This document shows positions 10,451 through 21,805 of a stretch of 64,000 nt of DNA, one piece after another. Location of the stretch: positions 41,327,001 through 41,391,000 of the forward strand of contig NC_091262.1 of assembly GCF_042477335.2 (NCBI RefSeq). The letters are read 5' to 3'. Under the pieces are notes generated by a model. It saw nothing but the letters and a program-made list of their open reading frames with translations, was not told the origin of the DNA and searched no databases. The position numbers were made by a program, and so were the translations under genes. This stretch comes from Ovis canadensis. Taxonomy: Eukaryota > Chordata > Mammalia > Artiodactyla > Bovidae. The first letter of the stretch is position 1. Each line of letters begins with the position of its first letter.

Positions 10451-12189
10451 TGAGAACTTATGTTTAAAGCATTTTTCTGGATGTTATATTATATTCACAA
10501 TAAAGAGGGAAAATAGGAGGAGAGAGATGAGAGCAATTGTGAAACCCTTCCATGCCATGTTATTGGAGGCAGATGTGGAGTTGAGACTTTTTTCCCTGGT
10601 TCATGGTCATATTTGAAGACCTCTTCCCCACCCTGACCCCCTCATCATCCCCCGGGAGAGGGGACCCTCCTGAACATTGTTCCTACATCGCTGCCACCCA
10701 GGCAGACACAGCCTCTGACCCAAACAAGACGTTCTGTGCTGGCCAGCCAACCATGCCCAGCTGTCCTCCTTAGACATACGTCTTCCTGCCTCTTCTCAGG
10801 CAAAGTCATCCTATTTTTTGTTTGTTTGTTTCTAATTTTTTTCCCTTGGTTTTTAAAATTGAAAAAAATTTTTTGCAAGTTCGTCTTAATTGGATGTTAG
10901 GTAGTGTGGATTTTACCAGATTGGAGGCTTGATATTTTTGTATTTTGAGAAATATTCTTGAGGTTTTTATTCTAAGATGCAACTAAGTTACTCAGAAACT
11001 TTTTGATCTTTTTTGGTCTTGCTTTTGTGATTTGTCAGGTGAGTTTGGAGCTGAGCTCAGTCTAGACTGGAGAGTCTGGTTTAATCCTGAGCACCCACCC
11101 ACTCCTGCTACTCAGTGAATCTGTTACTTAGTGAATGTGAGGTTCCAGTCTGGCTGGTGGAGGTGGAGCCCCATGTGAACACCCAGCACTGGTCTCTTCT
11201 AACAGTGCTCTTCACAGGCATGTGCAAGTGCCCCCAGGGAGCACTCTGCACACCCCCACGGCTCTGTCTCAGCAGCAGTCCCCTTGGGGTCCTCTGTCCT
11301 AAAAACTCTAGCTGTCTTTATCTCCTTGGATGTCCAGCTCCATCTTCTGAATTTGGGGAGCCCTCTCCATTCATCCAGGAGGCCTCTTGTGTGCTCTGCA
11401 GCCCATAAACCTCTCGGGCAGTGAGTGGGGCCACCACAGGTCTCACTCATCCATTTCCCATCTCCCAGGGACCACTGTCCTTCCTTGACCAATGTCCTGC
11501 TGTTCATGAGCTTGTCTGGTTGTGTTGGTAGTTTCAGGAGGGACGGTAAATCTGGCCCCTGCAGCTCCATCCTGGGTGCACCCATGGCGGGTGGGCTGTA
11601 CCTCGGGTGGAACAGGAGAGAAGGTTCTGAGCACAGGGCAGGCAGGGGTCTCAGAATTTCTCTCTGCTGCCTTTTTTCACAGGCAGGAGTTGGAGAGGGA
11701 GGAGGCCTGAGGAGACAAGAGAGTACAGGGGAGAGAGGAGAGCCAGAGCATCAGGGGACCCTGCGTGATGTCAGTAGCACAGAGGCCCAGAAGCCCCTTG
11801 ACCAGAGGGCCGGGCGAGCCCCAGCACAGCTCTGGCATTCAGGCTGTGGTCCATGCCTAGGTGGGGTGACCAGTCCTCGCTTTTGATCGCCAGGGAAACA
11901 TGATTCCCTGGGTCTACCCCACTGAGATTCCCCTCTATAACCCTTCTTTCAAAGTCACCCCTCTTCTCAGGCCCCAGTGCTGGATCAATCCATCCAAGGC
12001 CAGCCTCTCGGCCTTGGTCCTGCCGGCCTCTCTAGTTCACAAGCCTGAGAACAGTCGTTTGTTTGGGTAAAGCCAGAATCCCTCAACAATTCTCTGTCCT
12101 GAAATTCTCAAGAAGAACTTGTTTTTTTTTAACTTGAGCCTCTGCCTGGAAAATCTGAGTGACTTCAGCAATGAAACCCTTGACAGCAG
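10451..12189. other. Single-copy and old repeat-like sequence, no gene recognised
   Basis: The AT-rich part at 10840-11060 has wording typical of an old, unassigned interspersed repeat ('atattcttgaggtttttattc'). The GC-rich part at 11110-11890 has overlapping frames of up to 153 codons on the plus strand and 128 on the minus, none with a domain I recognise. Confidence 0.35.
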
Positions 12190-12405
12190 TGCGTGCATGC
12201 ATGCTAAGTCACTTCAGTTGTGTCCAACTCTTTGTGATCCCATGGACTGTGGCCTGCCAGGCTCCCCTGTCCCTGGGATTCTCCAGGCTAGGATACTGAA
12301 GTGGGCAACCATTCCCTTTTCTGGGGGAATCTTCCCTACCCAGGGATCAAACTCGGGTTTCTTATGGCTCCTGCAGGTAGGTTCTTTACCACTAGGGAAG
12401 CCCCC
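12190..12405 (-). repeat. Bov-tA SINE
   Basis: It opens 'gtgcgtgcatgcatgctaag' and ends 'ccactagggaagccccc'. A short insertion ('cttatggct') lies in the tRNA-derived half. Confidence 0.86.
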
Positions 12406-13369
12406 AGCATCAGTAGGATATTCAAATGAACCATACAGACCACCGGCCCCCACCTTTCTATGAACTTCATCAGGACGTGCAGGGCTGTCTGTGCTGAGGC
12501 AGAAGACTGGCCCACAGGAAAGTTCAGCCTCTGCTGGTGGTGGCCTGGCTTCTTGTCCTAGTGCTTCCACAACATGGGACAGGGCCCAGCCCCTATTCTC
12601 CCTGGACAGATGTGTCTGGCTGTTGGTCTCCTTAGACCACATGGCAGGCCCAGTGACCCCACGCCAGGCCGAGACTGCCTCCCTCTTGGGGTCTCCCTTG
12701 GCCTGAGCATACTGCAGGGCCTGGGAATGCCGGCCTTCCATCCTCCTTCCTTCGCTGACCTCCAGAGGACGAAGACAAGCATCCAGGCTCCTCTGCCAAT
12801 GGTGGCTGCCCCATGTTCACTGGGGCTGTGACAGCCCAGTGCCCTGGTCAGCACTGGCCTCTGTGGGTGAGTGTGCTTGGTTTCTCCCTGCTGGTGGGTG
12901 TGCTTGGATTCTAGAGTCCTTGAGGGCCCCAGGGATCATCAACTAAGACACACCCACACTGGATGCTCAGCCTGAGAGGTCTTCCCAAGCCCTCAGTCTG
13001 GACGCAGGCTGGCCTGGCTGGAGGAGGGCCGACGCTGATCGTCATCTTTGGCCCTGAGCCAGTCCCTCAGGGATGCAGCCACCCCAGCTGCTCCTGCGCA
13101 TTCCATGGGGGGTGCTGTTCACCACAATCTGTGTCTCAGCTGCCCTCCACCCTGCAGGGTTCCCAGGCCCCAGACAGCTAGGAGACACAGCTCCTCACCT
13201 TTCTCCTTTGAGTATCTGCTGCATGCAGGGAAGATGGAATGAGGCCCAATGAGTCCTACTGCAGGAAATTATGCCTGTCAGAGGATGGAAGGCCAGTATC
13301 CTCCTAACGGCTGGTACTGGAGCCTGGGGTACCGCGCATCAGCTCATTGCCTTGCAGCTTTGATCTTGT
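12406..13369. other. GC-rich single-copy sequence, no gene recognised
   Basis: Frames overlap on both strands, including a 175-codon minus frame that runs into the neighbouring SINE. No conserved domain, splice pair or promoter was recognised. Confidence 0.35.
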
Positions 13370-13500
13370 CCCAGCTGGCATCTTGATCATCCCCATTCCA
13401 CAGATGGAGAAGGAGGCTCAGAGGGTTTGTCCACTTGCTCAGACTCACACAGCCAGACAGGTGGCAGCCAGCACGGTAAAATGCCAGGTCAGTCCCAGCA
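13370..13500 (+). repeat. MIR SINE
   Basis: The text 'catccccattccacagatgg' then 'gaggctcagagggtttgtcc' and 'ctcacacagccagacaggtgg' is the MIR core and tRNA-proximal region in sense order. Confidence 0.78.
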
Positions 13501-14765
13501 AGAGACAGGCAGGGAGGGTACACAGAGGAGGTGGCCTTGACCTAGGCTCCAGGGATGGGCTTGCAGACGGAGAACAGAGAGGAAGGGCGGAGAACAAAGG
13601 GCATAGATGAATCAGGGTGCTGGCCATCCACTGAGCCTGGCCCTGGGGTATGTGGCAGGGGCAGGACGGGCTCAGGTCTGGGTACCACCCCCCTCCAACC
13701 CCAGGTCGCAGGGGTGTGGAAGGTATTCTGCTAGGTAGTGACTTCCTTCATAGGGCTAGACCTGCTGGGGCCTGAAGCTGGTTATGAAGAAAAATCTAGA
13801 ACAGGTTTGTGGGTGAGTCAGTAGCTGGGAGCACACAAAGAAACAGGCCTCTTGGAGGTCTTCCCTCAGCATCTGCAGACGGGGTGGCTGCCCACACCTG
13901 CTTGCTGGATGGCCAGGACCACAGTGACCCAAGGACTAGCCGGAGCAGGTTTGCTGTGCTGCAGGGTGCCTTCCTGCGGGATCTGGCCTCACTGTTTTGT
14001 CTACAGTACTGGAGGGGGTGGGGGAAGGGATGCTGGCCCAGGCTACATCTGAGACCTTGTTCCCAACCACAGACGGGGCGGGTTGGTCGGAAAATATTCC
14101 TTTCCTGAGACATAGAAGCTCAGCCTCTTTGAATCACTCGGCCACTTCCTTCCTGTGTGTGTCTTACGCACACTGGCTGGGGGACCGGGCGGGTTCAGGG
14201 TGTGTTGTTGTTGCTTGTTTTTAAGTTTATGTCTACCGTCTTGTTCCTTTTCAAGTTGCACGCGAGAGGGGTGGGGTTCGTCCTAAGAGGCCTTTGTCAC
14301 TGAAGCGGATGTCGGAGATGACTTGGGTTTTCTCTGCAAGTGAAAAACCTCTGCTTGTGAGAATGAACAGGAAGGAGGGTCTCCTTAGGGCCACAGGTAA
14401 GGACCTTCACAGGTGACATCATGCTTAGTCTCAAATCAGCCTCAAGATGCAGGTAAGACAGGTAAAGAATGTGAGGACCAGGGAAGCTGTGGTCGCATCT
14501 TGGAGCCACTGTTTCCTGCATCTTAAGTCCAAGTTGTTCCTGGACATCCATGGGCCATGTCAACATTCCCTGCAGTGTCTGTGCCACCGGGCACCCAGTC
14601 TTCCCCCACCCCTCAGCCCCACTCTGCTAAATGTGTCTGCTAATGGTTTCCTGAGATCAAGGGAACTTTGGCTTGCTAGTGTTCCTTTCTCTTTAGGTAA
14701 ACAGAATACAAAGGGGTTTCTCCAACATCCTTGGCTGTGACTCACAGGAGATGACACAATTCACA
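13501..14765. other. Single-copy sequence, no gene recognised
   Basis: The composition is moderately GC-rich. Frames of up to about 105 codons occur on both strands over the same interval (13796-14113), which argues against any of them being real. Confidence 0.35.
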
Positions 14766-14985
14766 TGGCAACCCCATATACACACACACACAATTGTACA
14801 CATGTATATATGCAGGTGTGTATAAACATGTGTACATGTGTAGACAAATGTTTATCTATAACAGAGACAATTTTCACAAGAAACACCGCTGTATGTGCCC
14901 CGCACTCAGCCTCTCTGTGATACATGCACATCTTCTGTATAGTTGCACACACACAAACGTAAATGTGAATCTATAACTGATGTAA
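14766..14985. repeat. CA/TG-rich simple repeat tract
   Basis: Degenerate alternating purine-pyrimidine sequence, with 'acacacacacacaa' near 14777 and mixed 'tgtgtaca' units to about 14850. A shorter CA run lies near 14947. Confidence 0.7.
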
Positions 14986-15214
14986 AATTTACGAAACATC
15001 AACTCACCCTGTGTGTGATACACTTGATGTGTGATCCACCCCATTTCCTGCCAGCTGTCTCCTACTGAACTGTGTCCATACATTAGAAATCACAGTTGAT
15101 GTGTTGATGGTTAGCAAGCACTGAAAGGGAAGTGGTTGTGTTGGTGGGCCTCATAGTCCCGCACCCGATCCCCTGGCACTTGCACTCCATGCAGTCAGGG
15201 ATACCTCCTTGCCA

Positions 15215-15640
15215 ACGCTTGTTGTAGTTTGATTTTTATTCTAGTTGGATCTAGTCTAGTGAGTGTGAACTAGTATCAGTTGTGGATTTGATTTGTACTT
15301 CCCTGTCAGTTAATGATGTTGAACATCTTATGACTTCTTTGTTGAAATATCTATTCAGATCCTTTGCCCATTTTTAATTGGGTTATTTGAGTTTTTGTTG
15401 TTGAGATGTCATGGTTCTTTGTATATTCTGAATGCAAATTCCCTATCAGATACACGATCTGCAGTTTTTTCCCTCCCATTCTATGGGTTGTCTTACTTTT
15501 GTTGCCTTTGCTTTTGATGCTGTATCTAGTCTAACCCAAGCTAATGAAGATTTATTTCTGTTTCCTTCTAAGAGTTTTATAGCCTTAGGTATTTCATTTG
15601 GATTTATGTTTCACTTGGAGTTAATTTTTGTATACCATGT
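15215..15640 (-). mobile_element. Old L1 (L1M-type) fragment
   Basis: The stretch contains 'gatttgtacttccctgtcag', 'cagatcctttgcccattttt' and 'ctaagagttttatagcctta', a common reverse-strand L1 ORF2/3' UTR segment. It ends where the retroviral LTR starts. Confidence 0.75.
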
Positions 15641-15646
15641 GACACC

Positions 15647-16234
15647 TCAACAACTGATAGAGTCATTTCCTAGGCAGGTTGATAAGAAGTCTAGGGGGCC
15701 CCAAGGAAAGAGGGGTCTGGAATTCTCAAGGAGGAAGAAAGGACAAACCTTTTTTCCTCTACATTCCTTAGGATTATATAACAATAATGTATCCTGCCTG
15801 AGGACAGTCTCTGGATTAAACCTTCTGGCTAATTCTGTTATCTTAAAATGTAAATTATGGGAGTAGGCCTGGTCTTACAAGGATTATATAACAATGTATC
15901 CTGCTTGAGGACAGTCTCTGGATTAAACCTTCTGGCTAATTCTGTTATCTTAAAATGTAAATTATGGGAGTAGGTCTGGTGAGGTCTTCCAGACATTTTT
16001 TGGATTCATTGGAGAGTATATAACTCCATTGCTAACTCTAGCAAGAGGGGTACTCTTTCTACCCTCTTTTGATGTCTGTGTCAGAAGCTTTCTCTATCTC
16101 CTTTATACTTTAACAAAACTTTATTACACAAAAGCTCTGAGCGATCAAGCCTCATCTCTGGCCCTGGATTGAATTCTTCTCCTCTAGAGGCCAAGAATCC
16201 TGGCGTCTTTGCGTGGTTCAACAACAACCTTTCA
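15647..16234 (+). mobile_element. Endogenous retroviral solo LTR (BTLTR1-like)
   Basis: The text 'aaagaggggtctggaattctc', 'gacagtctctggattaaacc' and 'agctctgagcgatcaagcc' matches what I recall of a bovine LTR family. A TATA-like 'gagtatataactcc' lies at 16013-16025. The expected AATAAA upstream of 'actttattacac' has become 'aacaaa'. The 3' edge is 'aacaacctttca'; the 5' edge is uncertain. No internal gag, pol or env lies on either side, so this is a solo LTR left by recombination. U3 carries a tandem duplication (15771-15980). Confidence 0.75.
15771..15980 (+). repeat. Tandem duplication inside the LTR U3 region
   Basis: Two near-identical copies (15771-15873 and 15881-15980) start with 'ggattatataacaa' and end 'gagtaggcctggt' or 'gagtaggtctggt'. 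The offset is 110 bp. They differ by a 3-base 'aat' insertion and a few substitutions, so the duplication arose long enough ago to gain changes. Confidence 0.92.
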
Positions 16235-16378
16235 CAACCAAAGGGACTTCAACTGATTGGGTGAGGCCCATCTGTTTTCCAGAGGATAATCTGCTTTACT
16301 CAAAGTGTACTGATTCAAATGTTAATCACATCTAAACAATATGTTCACATATATATCCATATATACATATGTGTGTAT

Positions 16379-16593
16379 ATGTGTGCTTAGTCGCTCAGTC
16401 ATGTCCAACTCTTTGCGACCCTTTGGACTGTAGCCTGCCGGGCTCCTCTATCCATGGGATTCTCCAGGCAAGAATACTGGAATGAGTTGCCATGCCCTTT
16501 TCCAGGGGATCTTCACAACCCAGGGATCAAATCGTGTCTGCTGTGTCTGTTGCATTGCAGGTAGATTCTTTACCCATTGAGCCATCAGGGAAG

Positions 16594-16597
<4 letters not shown>
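16379..16597 (-). repeat. Bov-tA SINE
   Basis: It begins 'gtgtgcttagtcgctcagtc' and ends 'gccatcagggaagtc'. An extra 'gtgtctgctgtgtctgttg' segment interrupts the tRNA-derived half. Confidence 0.87.
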
Positions 16598-16649
<52 letters not shown>

Positions 16650-16691
16650 TATGTATATACATATATCAAGCCCCCATACATATATATATAT
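16596..16691. repeat. Compound microsatellite (TC)n(TA)n(CA)n
   Basis: Runs of TC, then TA, then CA, followed by mixed TA-rich sequence, fill the gap between a Bov-tA and a BOV-A2 SINE. Confidence 0.92.
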
Positions 16692-16961
16692 GCTGCTGCT
16701 GCTAAGTCGCTTCAGTCATGTCCGACTCTGTGCAACCCCATAGACGGCAGCCCACCAGGCTTCCCCATCCCTGGGATTCTCCAGGCAAGAACACTGGAGT
16801 AGGTTGCCATTTCCTTCTCCAATGCATGAAAGTGAAAAGTGAAAGTGAAGTTGCTCAGTCGTGTCCTACTCCTAGCGACCCCGTGGACTGCAGCCCACCA
16901 GGCTCTCTGTCCATGGGATTTGCCAGGCAAGAGTACTGGAGTGGGTTGCCATTGCCTTCTC
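16692..16961 (-). repeat. BOV-A2 SINE (dimer)
   Basis: It starts 'tgctgctgctgctaagtcgc', has the central 'gcatgaaagtgaaaagtgaa' link between the two Bov-A monomers, and ends 'gttgccattgccttctc'. The sense strand is minus because the BovB-like tail is at the left. Confidence 0.9.
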
Positions 16962-17128
16962 TGTGTGACCTTGCAAAGGGACTCAAAACAGTGAAGGCAA
17001 GTGACAAAGGAGGGCTTGTGACCAAAGAAACAAGCTCATCAAGAAGCACAATTTCAGGCTAGGGCTGTCCACTCACACAGTGGGCCGCGTCTGCTGCTGG
17101 AAAGCAGGATTCTGCTTCATTTTCTTAA

Positions 17129-17261
17129 TGATATTTTTTTTGATGTGGACCATTTTAGAAGTTTTTGTTGAACTTGTTGCAATATTGCTTCTGCATGTGG
17201 GACTTTAGTTCCCTGACCAGAGATCGAACCTGCACCCCATGCATTGAAAGATGAAGTCTTT
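17129..17261 (-). repeat. CHR-2 SINE, outer part of a nest
   Basis: The element reads 'gaacttgttgcaatattgct' then 'agagatcgaacctgcacccc' and breaks at 'gaagtctt'. It resumes at about 17536. Confidence 0.8.
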
Positions 17262-17535
17262 TAAATTTTTATTTATTTATTTATTTTTGGCTGCGCTCAG
17301 TCTTCATTGCTCTTCAGGCTTTTCTCTAGTTGCAGCAAGGAGGGGCTACTCTCTAGTTGTGGTGCATGGGCTTCTCTTGTTGCGGAGCACAGGCTCTAGA
17401 GCACAGGCTCAGTAGTTGTGGCACACAAGTTTAGTTGCTCTGCTGCATATGGGATCTTCCTGTACCAGGGATTCAACCCATATTCCCTGAATGGCAGGCG
17501 AATTCTTTACCACTGAGCCACCAGGGACGCCCAGA
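17262..17535 (-). repeat. Long CHR-type SINE nested in CHR-2
   Basis: The tail 'atttatttatttatttttgg' and the body with 'gctcagtagttgtggcacac' end at 'ccaccagggacgccc'. Flanks 'agatgaagtctt' and 'agaaggcagtctt' look like an imperfect target duplication. Confidence 0.82.
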
Positions 17536-17572
17536 AGGCAGTCTTAACCAATGAACCTCCAGGGAGTTCCCA
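17536..17572 (-). repeat. CHR-2 SINE, remaining head of the nest
   Basis: The tail end of the interrupted element, 'taaccaatgaacctccaggg', completes the SINE begun at 17129. Confidence 0.75.
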
Positions 17573-18435
17573 GAATTCTGCTTTTGATGTTGTATTTGAT
17601 ATGCACACAGTTAGCTCGCATGGGTGGAGAAGTTCTCATCCGGCATCTTCATCCGGGCTCACACCAGCCAGGACACCCAAACAACACACACACTCTGCAG
17701 AGGGGCGGATGCTGCCTTGGAGTGTGGGTGACCAGACGCCAGTTCCCTGCCTCACTGTTCTCTTTTCCTAAATCTGGTTTCCACCCCTTTTCAGATTGCT
17801 TTCCACGTCCTTCTATCATGCATGTGTAAAGTCTATTCACAACTTTATCAAAACATCTCTTTGGGGAAAAGTGAGCTTGGGAAGAAAGTGTGAACGTTGA
17901 GTCCTGTTTTTCCAAAAGACTCTCCATCTGCACCCCCACTGGACGCAGAGTCATTTTCACGAGCTGCTTGGGAATTTCCTGTTTATTTACCCGGACTTCC
18001 AGACAAACCGGGACTCCGGCCCCGCCTCCCCCTACTGCAGTCAACTTGGCGCAAGGAGATGTCTGGGCCGGGGAGCTAAGAGTGACTCACCTCAAACTTT
18101 CCCACCCCAGCGGCCCCTGCCCACCGTGGACTGCAGCAGATGGAGGCTCCGGGCACCTGGAATCAGAGGGAAACCCCCACAGGACACCTTCCAGCAAGAG
18201 AGAGGAGACAACCAGATCTCAGCCTGGAACAGAGCAGGCCTGTCGCCCCTCTATCCTCCCTGCCGCAGAATTGGGGGGTGGCTGTGGAGGAAGAACTATA
18301 CCCCCCTTTCAATGGCTAAGTCAGAGGTCTCTCTTGGTAACAGTCACATCGCACTTGAAAATATGTGGGTTATTTTCAAATATCTTTTGATATTAATTTC
18401 TAATATAATTTCACCGTGATAAGAGAACAGACTGT
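17573..18435. other. Single-copy sequence, no gene recognised
   Basis: A 166-codon plus frame (17890-18390) and a 131-codon minus frame (17649-18044) overlap in part. Neither resembles a known protein. Confidence 0.35.
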
Positions 18436-18725
18436 ATGATTTCATCACCTTTAGACCAGGAAATTTTTGCACCTTGTTTTACGCCCCTGGATATGTTCCA
18501 GTGTCTCCTGATTTATAGTCTATGGGAACTTGAATAGAATTTGTATCCTGCTGTTGTGTGAAAATTGTATAGATCTTTATTGTATTGAATTGGTTCATGG
18601 TGCTTTTCAGATCTAACTATATGCTTCTACTTCTCTGTCTTTTCTTTCTATTAATTTTTTGTGAGTCTGATATTGAAACTCCAGTTAAAAATCTTGATTT
18701 ATTTACTTAAAAAATAATTGTAATA
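18436..18725 (-). mobile_element. Probable old L1 remnant
   Basis: The text 'tgtatagatctttattgtat' followed by 'ttggttcatggtgcttttcag' recalls a reverse-strand L1M segment, but it is too diverged for a firm call. Confidence 0.4.
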
Positions 18726-18902
18726 TGTAGTGGAACTATATGTGACTTTGTTCTGTATTTTCCAAGTTTCCTGTAAATGTTATCATACTTTCATAATTTA
18801 AAAAAGAAGAAAAAAGAAACGTGCCCCTGAGATGGGCATAATGTGTACACAGGAGATCCCCAGAGAGACCAGAGACACCTCCCTGGGCAGACATGCTAGC
18901 AG

Positions 18903-18953
18903 GCATGGACATGCACATGTGCACACACATGCGCACGCACACACACACACAGA
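18903..18953. repeat. CA-rich microsatellite
   Basis: Mixed 'catgcacatgtgcacacaca' sequence followed by a pure CA run at about 18938-18950. Confidence 0.85.
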
Positions 18954-19740
18954 GGCACTCATTCCCCTCAGCCAAGGCCTGCTGTACACTCACTTCCTTT
19001 TCCTTCCATGAAGGCCACATCACAGCCAAGCTTGTGGCTGCCCTGCCAGGCCTGACATTGGTAGTCTTTTCTCTCAGAGGCTTGCAGGCAAGACCATCAG
19101 ACATGCCAGCCTCACCCCTACATCCACCCTGGGGGCAGGGAGAGGGTTGTAGCAAGGGTTGGTCCCTTCCCTGCTGCTGCCCCTCCCCTTGCCTGTGGCC
19201 TCTGAGCCCATTTTGAGCCCCTGCTGCTCTGCTCTGCTATTTCTCAGACTTTAGTAAGTAATTCCACAGTTAGGAGGGAGCAGCCTCCATGGTCCAGGGC
19301 TGCAGAGGCCAGGAGGTAGATGGTCTCTCGGAGTATGAAGCCATAGGGCCCTCAGCCAGCGCGTCCTGGGTCGCCCTTCCCCCAAGCCCCACCAAGCTCA
19401 CCCTGCCCACAGGCCTGTGGCTGGCCGAGCAGTCCAGTGACGGGTGATTAGCAGTGGCAGGTTCTCTTCAATTCTTTCCTTTCTCCCAGGTTGATTTCCA
19501 TCTCAAGAGAAGTCCCAAGATTCAGAGGATTCAGATAGGAAGAGAGATGAATTCTAGGAACGGAGTTTTTGTGATGGTTTAACGTCAACATAAGCAGAGA
19601 TGGTCCTTCTCCCACCTCTGTGCCTGGGTAGTTGAAGGGGACACCTGTCCCTCAGGTCACTAAGCTGCGCTTGCCAGAGAAAATCCTGACGCCCACATGC
19701 TGTGGTCTCAGTTTCTATGTGACAACCCTGCACCCACAAT
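18954..19740. other. Single-copy sequence, no gene recognised
   Basis: A 139-codon minus frame begins here and runs left across the CA tract, so it is unlikely to be real. No repeat or regulatory motif stood out. Confidence 0.35.
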
Positions 19741-19852
19741 TCCTACCTTAAGCCCTAATCTCCTAGGTTATGGGATGAAGAGGGGGCCTTTGGGAGGTCA
19801 TGAGGGTGGGGTCTTCATGAATGGGATTGGTGTCCTCTAAGGACAGCACAGA
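19741..19852 (+). mobile_element. MLT1-type LTR, first part
   Basis: The text 'gggcctttgggaggtcatga' then 'catgaatgggattggtgtcc' is the U3 part of an MLT1-like LTR in sense order. A CHR SINE interrupts it. Confidence 0.75.
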
Positions 19853-19968
19853 GGAACTTCCTTGGTGGTCCAGTGGCTAAGAGTCTGGCTCCCAGTGCAG
19901 AGACTGGGGTTTGATCCAACATGACACGTCGTGCGGCGTGGCCAAGGATAAATAAATAAATAAAATAC
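19853..19968 (+). repeat. CHR-2 SINE nested in MLT1-type LTR
   Basis: The head 'ggaacttccttggtggtcc' leads to a tRNA-like body and ends in an 'aaataaataaataaa' tail. Confidence 0.86.
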
Positions 19969-20108
19969 TAGGAAGTGGGCTCTCACCACACATGACCCTG
20001 CTAGCACCTTGATCATGGGACTTCCCAGTCTCCAGAACCATGAGAAACAAATCTCTGTTGTATACAAGCTGCTCAGGCTCTGGAATTCTGTACTAGCAGC
20101 CCCAACAG
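19969..20108 (+). mobile_element. MLT1-type LTR, second part
   Basis: It resumes with 'gggctctcaccacacatgac' and ends with 'cagtctccagaaccatgaga' and 'aaatctctgttgtatacaagc', the usual 3' part of the LTR. Confidence 0.75.
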
Positions 20109-20113
20109 ATTAC

Positions 20114-20138
20114 TGCTGCTGCTGCTGCTAAGTCGCTA
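20114..20138 (-). repeat. BOV-A2 tail fragment
   Basis: Only the CTG run and 'taagtcgct' remain, a severely truncated copy. Confidence 0.6.
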
Positions 20139-20689
20139 CACCAGTTAAATTTGAGTGGAAAATCAATGGAAAGCTGTTGTTAGTGTAAGTATGTTCTAAA
20201 TATTGTCTTCATCATTGATAAGAAATTCAGATTCAACTGGGTATCCTACATTTTATTCTTTCTAATCTGGCCACCCTACCCAGACCTTCTGTCTGAGGTT
20301 CGTTTCTCCTCCAAGAAGCAGCTGACTGGCAGATGCGTGCAGCCCTCTTCCCTCAGGCCCTCTGCCCTGCCAGGGGTCGCTCCTGGTGGGTCCTGCCCCT
20401 TTGTCAGTCCTCCCAGCCCTGCTGTTCTTCATTCTGCCCAGCTGGCCCTCCCCACCCCGTCCGGCCCTGAGCCTCCGGGGACTGGCCTCCAGTGCTCCTG
20501 AAAGGTGTGCACCCTAGCCGTCCCTCTGTCCCTGCTGTCCCCTGGCCTTGCCTCCAGCTCCTCCACCCTCTCTGGGCCTCTCCTCCAGCAAAGGTCCACC
20601 GAGCACTTTCTCAGCTCCAGGCCAGGTAGAGCGGGGAGCAGTGGGGGGGAAGCAGCACTCCAGGGCCCAGGCCATCTACAGGGTTTGCA
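20139..20689. other. GC-rich single-copy sequence, no gene recognised
   Basis: C-rich on the plus strand from 20270. No domain-bearing frame or repeat was seen. Confidence 0.35.
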
Positions 20690-20935
20690 GAGGGCCTTCT
20701 CCTTGCTGTGTTCTCACATGGGGGGAGGAGGGAGGTGGAGAGAGGTGGAAGGAGAGAGAGAGAGAAGCAGCTCTGGCCTCTTCTTATAAGGACCTTAATC
20801 CCATCACAAGCTCCTCACCCCCATGACCTAATCACCCCAGAGGTCCCACCTCCAAATGCCATCATATTGGGGCATAGAATTTCCGCATATGAATTTTGAT
20901 GGGGACCCAAATATTCTGTTCATCACTATCTGTAA
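20690..20935 (-). mobile_element. MLT1-type LTR fragment
   Basis: The reverse-order MLT1 landmarks are 'cttgctgtgttctcacatgg', 'cttataaggaccttaatccc', 'tgacctaatcaccccagagg' and 'atgaattttgatggggaccc'. A GA-rich expansion lies at 20735-20765. Confidence 0.78.
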
Positions 20936-21248
20936 CAGAAAGCAAAGACAAAGGAGCATCGCAACTATTACCCGACCACTTTCAGGAGACAGGGATCCCC
21001 AGCAAGCGTTCTTCACAGCCAGGTTCTGCTCAGGGACCCGCTGCCCTCTCCTGAGGCATGATTTTCACCACCCATCCTTGGGCATCTGGGAGTCCAGGGC
21101 ATCCACAGGAGATGAAACCCAATGGGTTTCATCCATGGTCACAAAGCACCTGCCATATGGCTGCCAGAATCACATTACCTGCAGCAGGAAATAAGCACAA
21201 GCATTGACCAAGTGGGAAAGGGCCCTAGGGGTGTTTTTGGAGGGTGGA
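20936..21248. other. Single-copy sequence, no gene recognised
   Basis: Nothing recognisable apart from the flanking repeats. Confidence 0.35.
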
Positions 21249-21259
21249 AGTGGTGGTGG

Positions 21260-21349
21260 TGCTGCTGCTGCTGCTGCTAAGTCGCTTCAGTCGTGTCCGA
21301 CTCTGTGCGACCCCATAGACGGCAGCCCACCAGGCTCCCCCGTCCCTGG
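21260..21349 (-). repeat. BOV-A2 SINE, truncated to part of one monomer
   Basis: The CTG run, 'cttcagtcgtgtccgactc' and 'agcccaccaggctcccccg' are present and the element stops at 'tccctgg'. Flanks 'ggaagtggtgg' and 'ggaaagtggtgg' suggest a target duplication, so the element inserted truncated. Confidence 0.85.
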
Positions 21350-21673
21350 AAAGTGGTGGGGAAGAGCCTTCAAAAAATATTCAAAGGTTAAAGCTACTTT
21401 TAAAACATTTTTCCTTTAGAGGCAGTGATTTGTGATTATATCTATTGCATCTCTCTTTCAAGCACCCAGAGAAGAACTTTTTAACACATGGTATCAAAAA
21501 ATCTAACTGATGGCATCGATCATTTTTAAATAAAAAGTTGTTTTTGAAGTGCATTGCTTGGTGTCATTATTCATTTTGTTTCTCAGCAGGGAAATGAATG
21601 GATCTGGCATATCCCCAACCCTCTCATTGGTGGCAAAGAGATTGGTCTTTGTTTTATCGTAAACAAAACGTTG
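21350..21673. other. AT-rich single-copy sequence, no gene recognised
   Basis: No repeat or coding signal was recognised. Confidence 0.35.
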
Positions 21674-21800
21674 AGGACTTCCTTGGTGGTCCAGTGGTTA
21701 AGACTTCACCTTCTATTGCAGATAATAGGGGTTTGATCCCTGGTCAGGGAGCTAAGATCTCATATGTTTTGCAACTAAAAAACCAAACATAAGACAGAAG
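21674..21800 (+). repeat. CHR-2 SINE
   Basis: The head 'aggacttccttggtggtcc' is followed by 'ccctggtcagggagctaaga' and an A-rich tail that runs into a BovB fragment. Confidence 0.86.
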
Positions 21801-21805
21801 CAAAA

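Noticed and set aside
15647-16234. Intact endogenous provirus
   Set aside because: Only one LTR is present. No gag, pol or env sequence and no second LTR are next to it.
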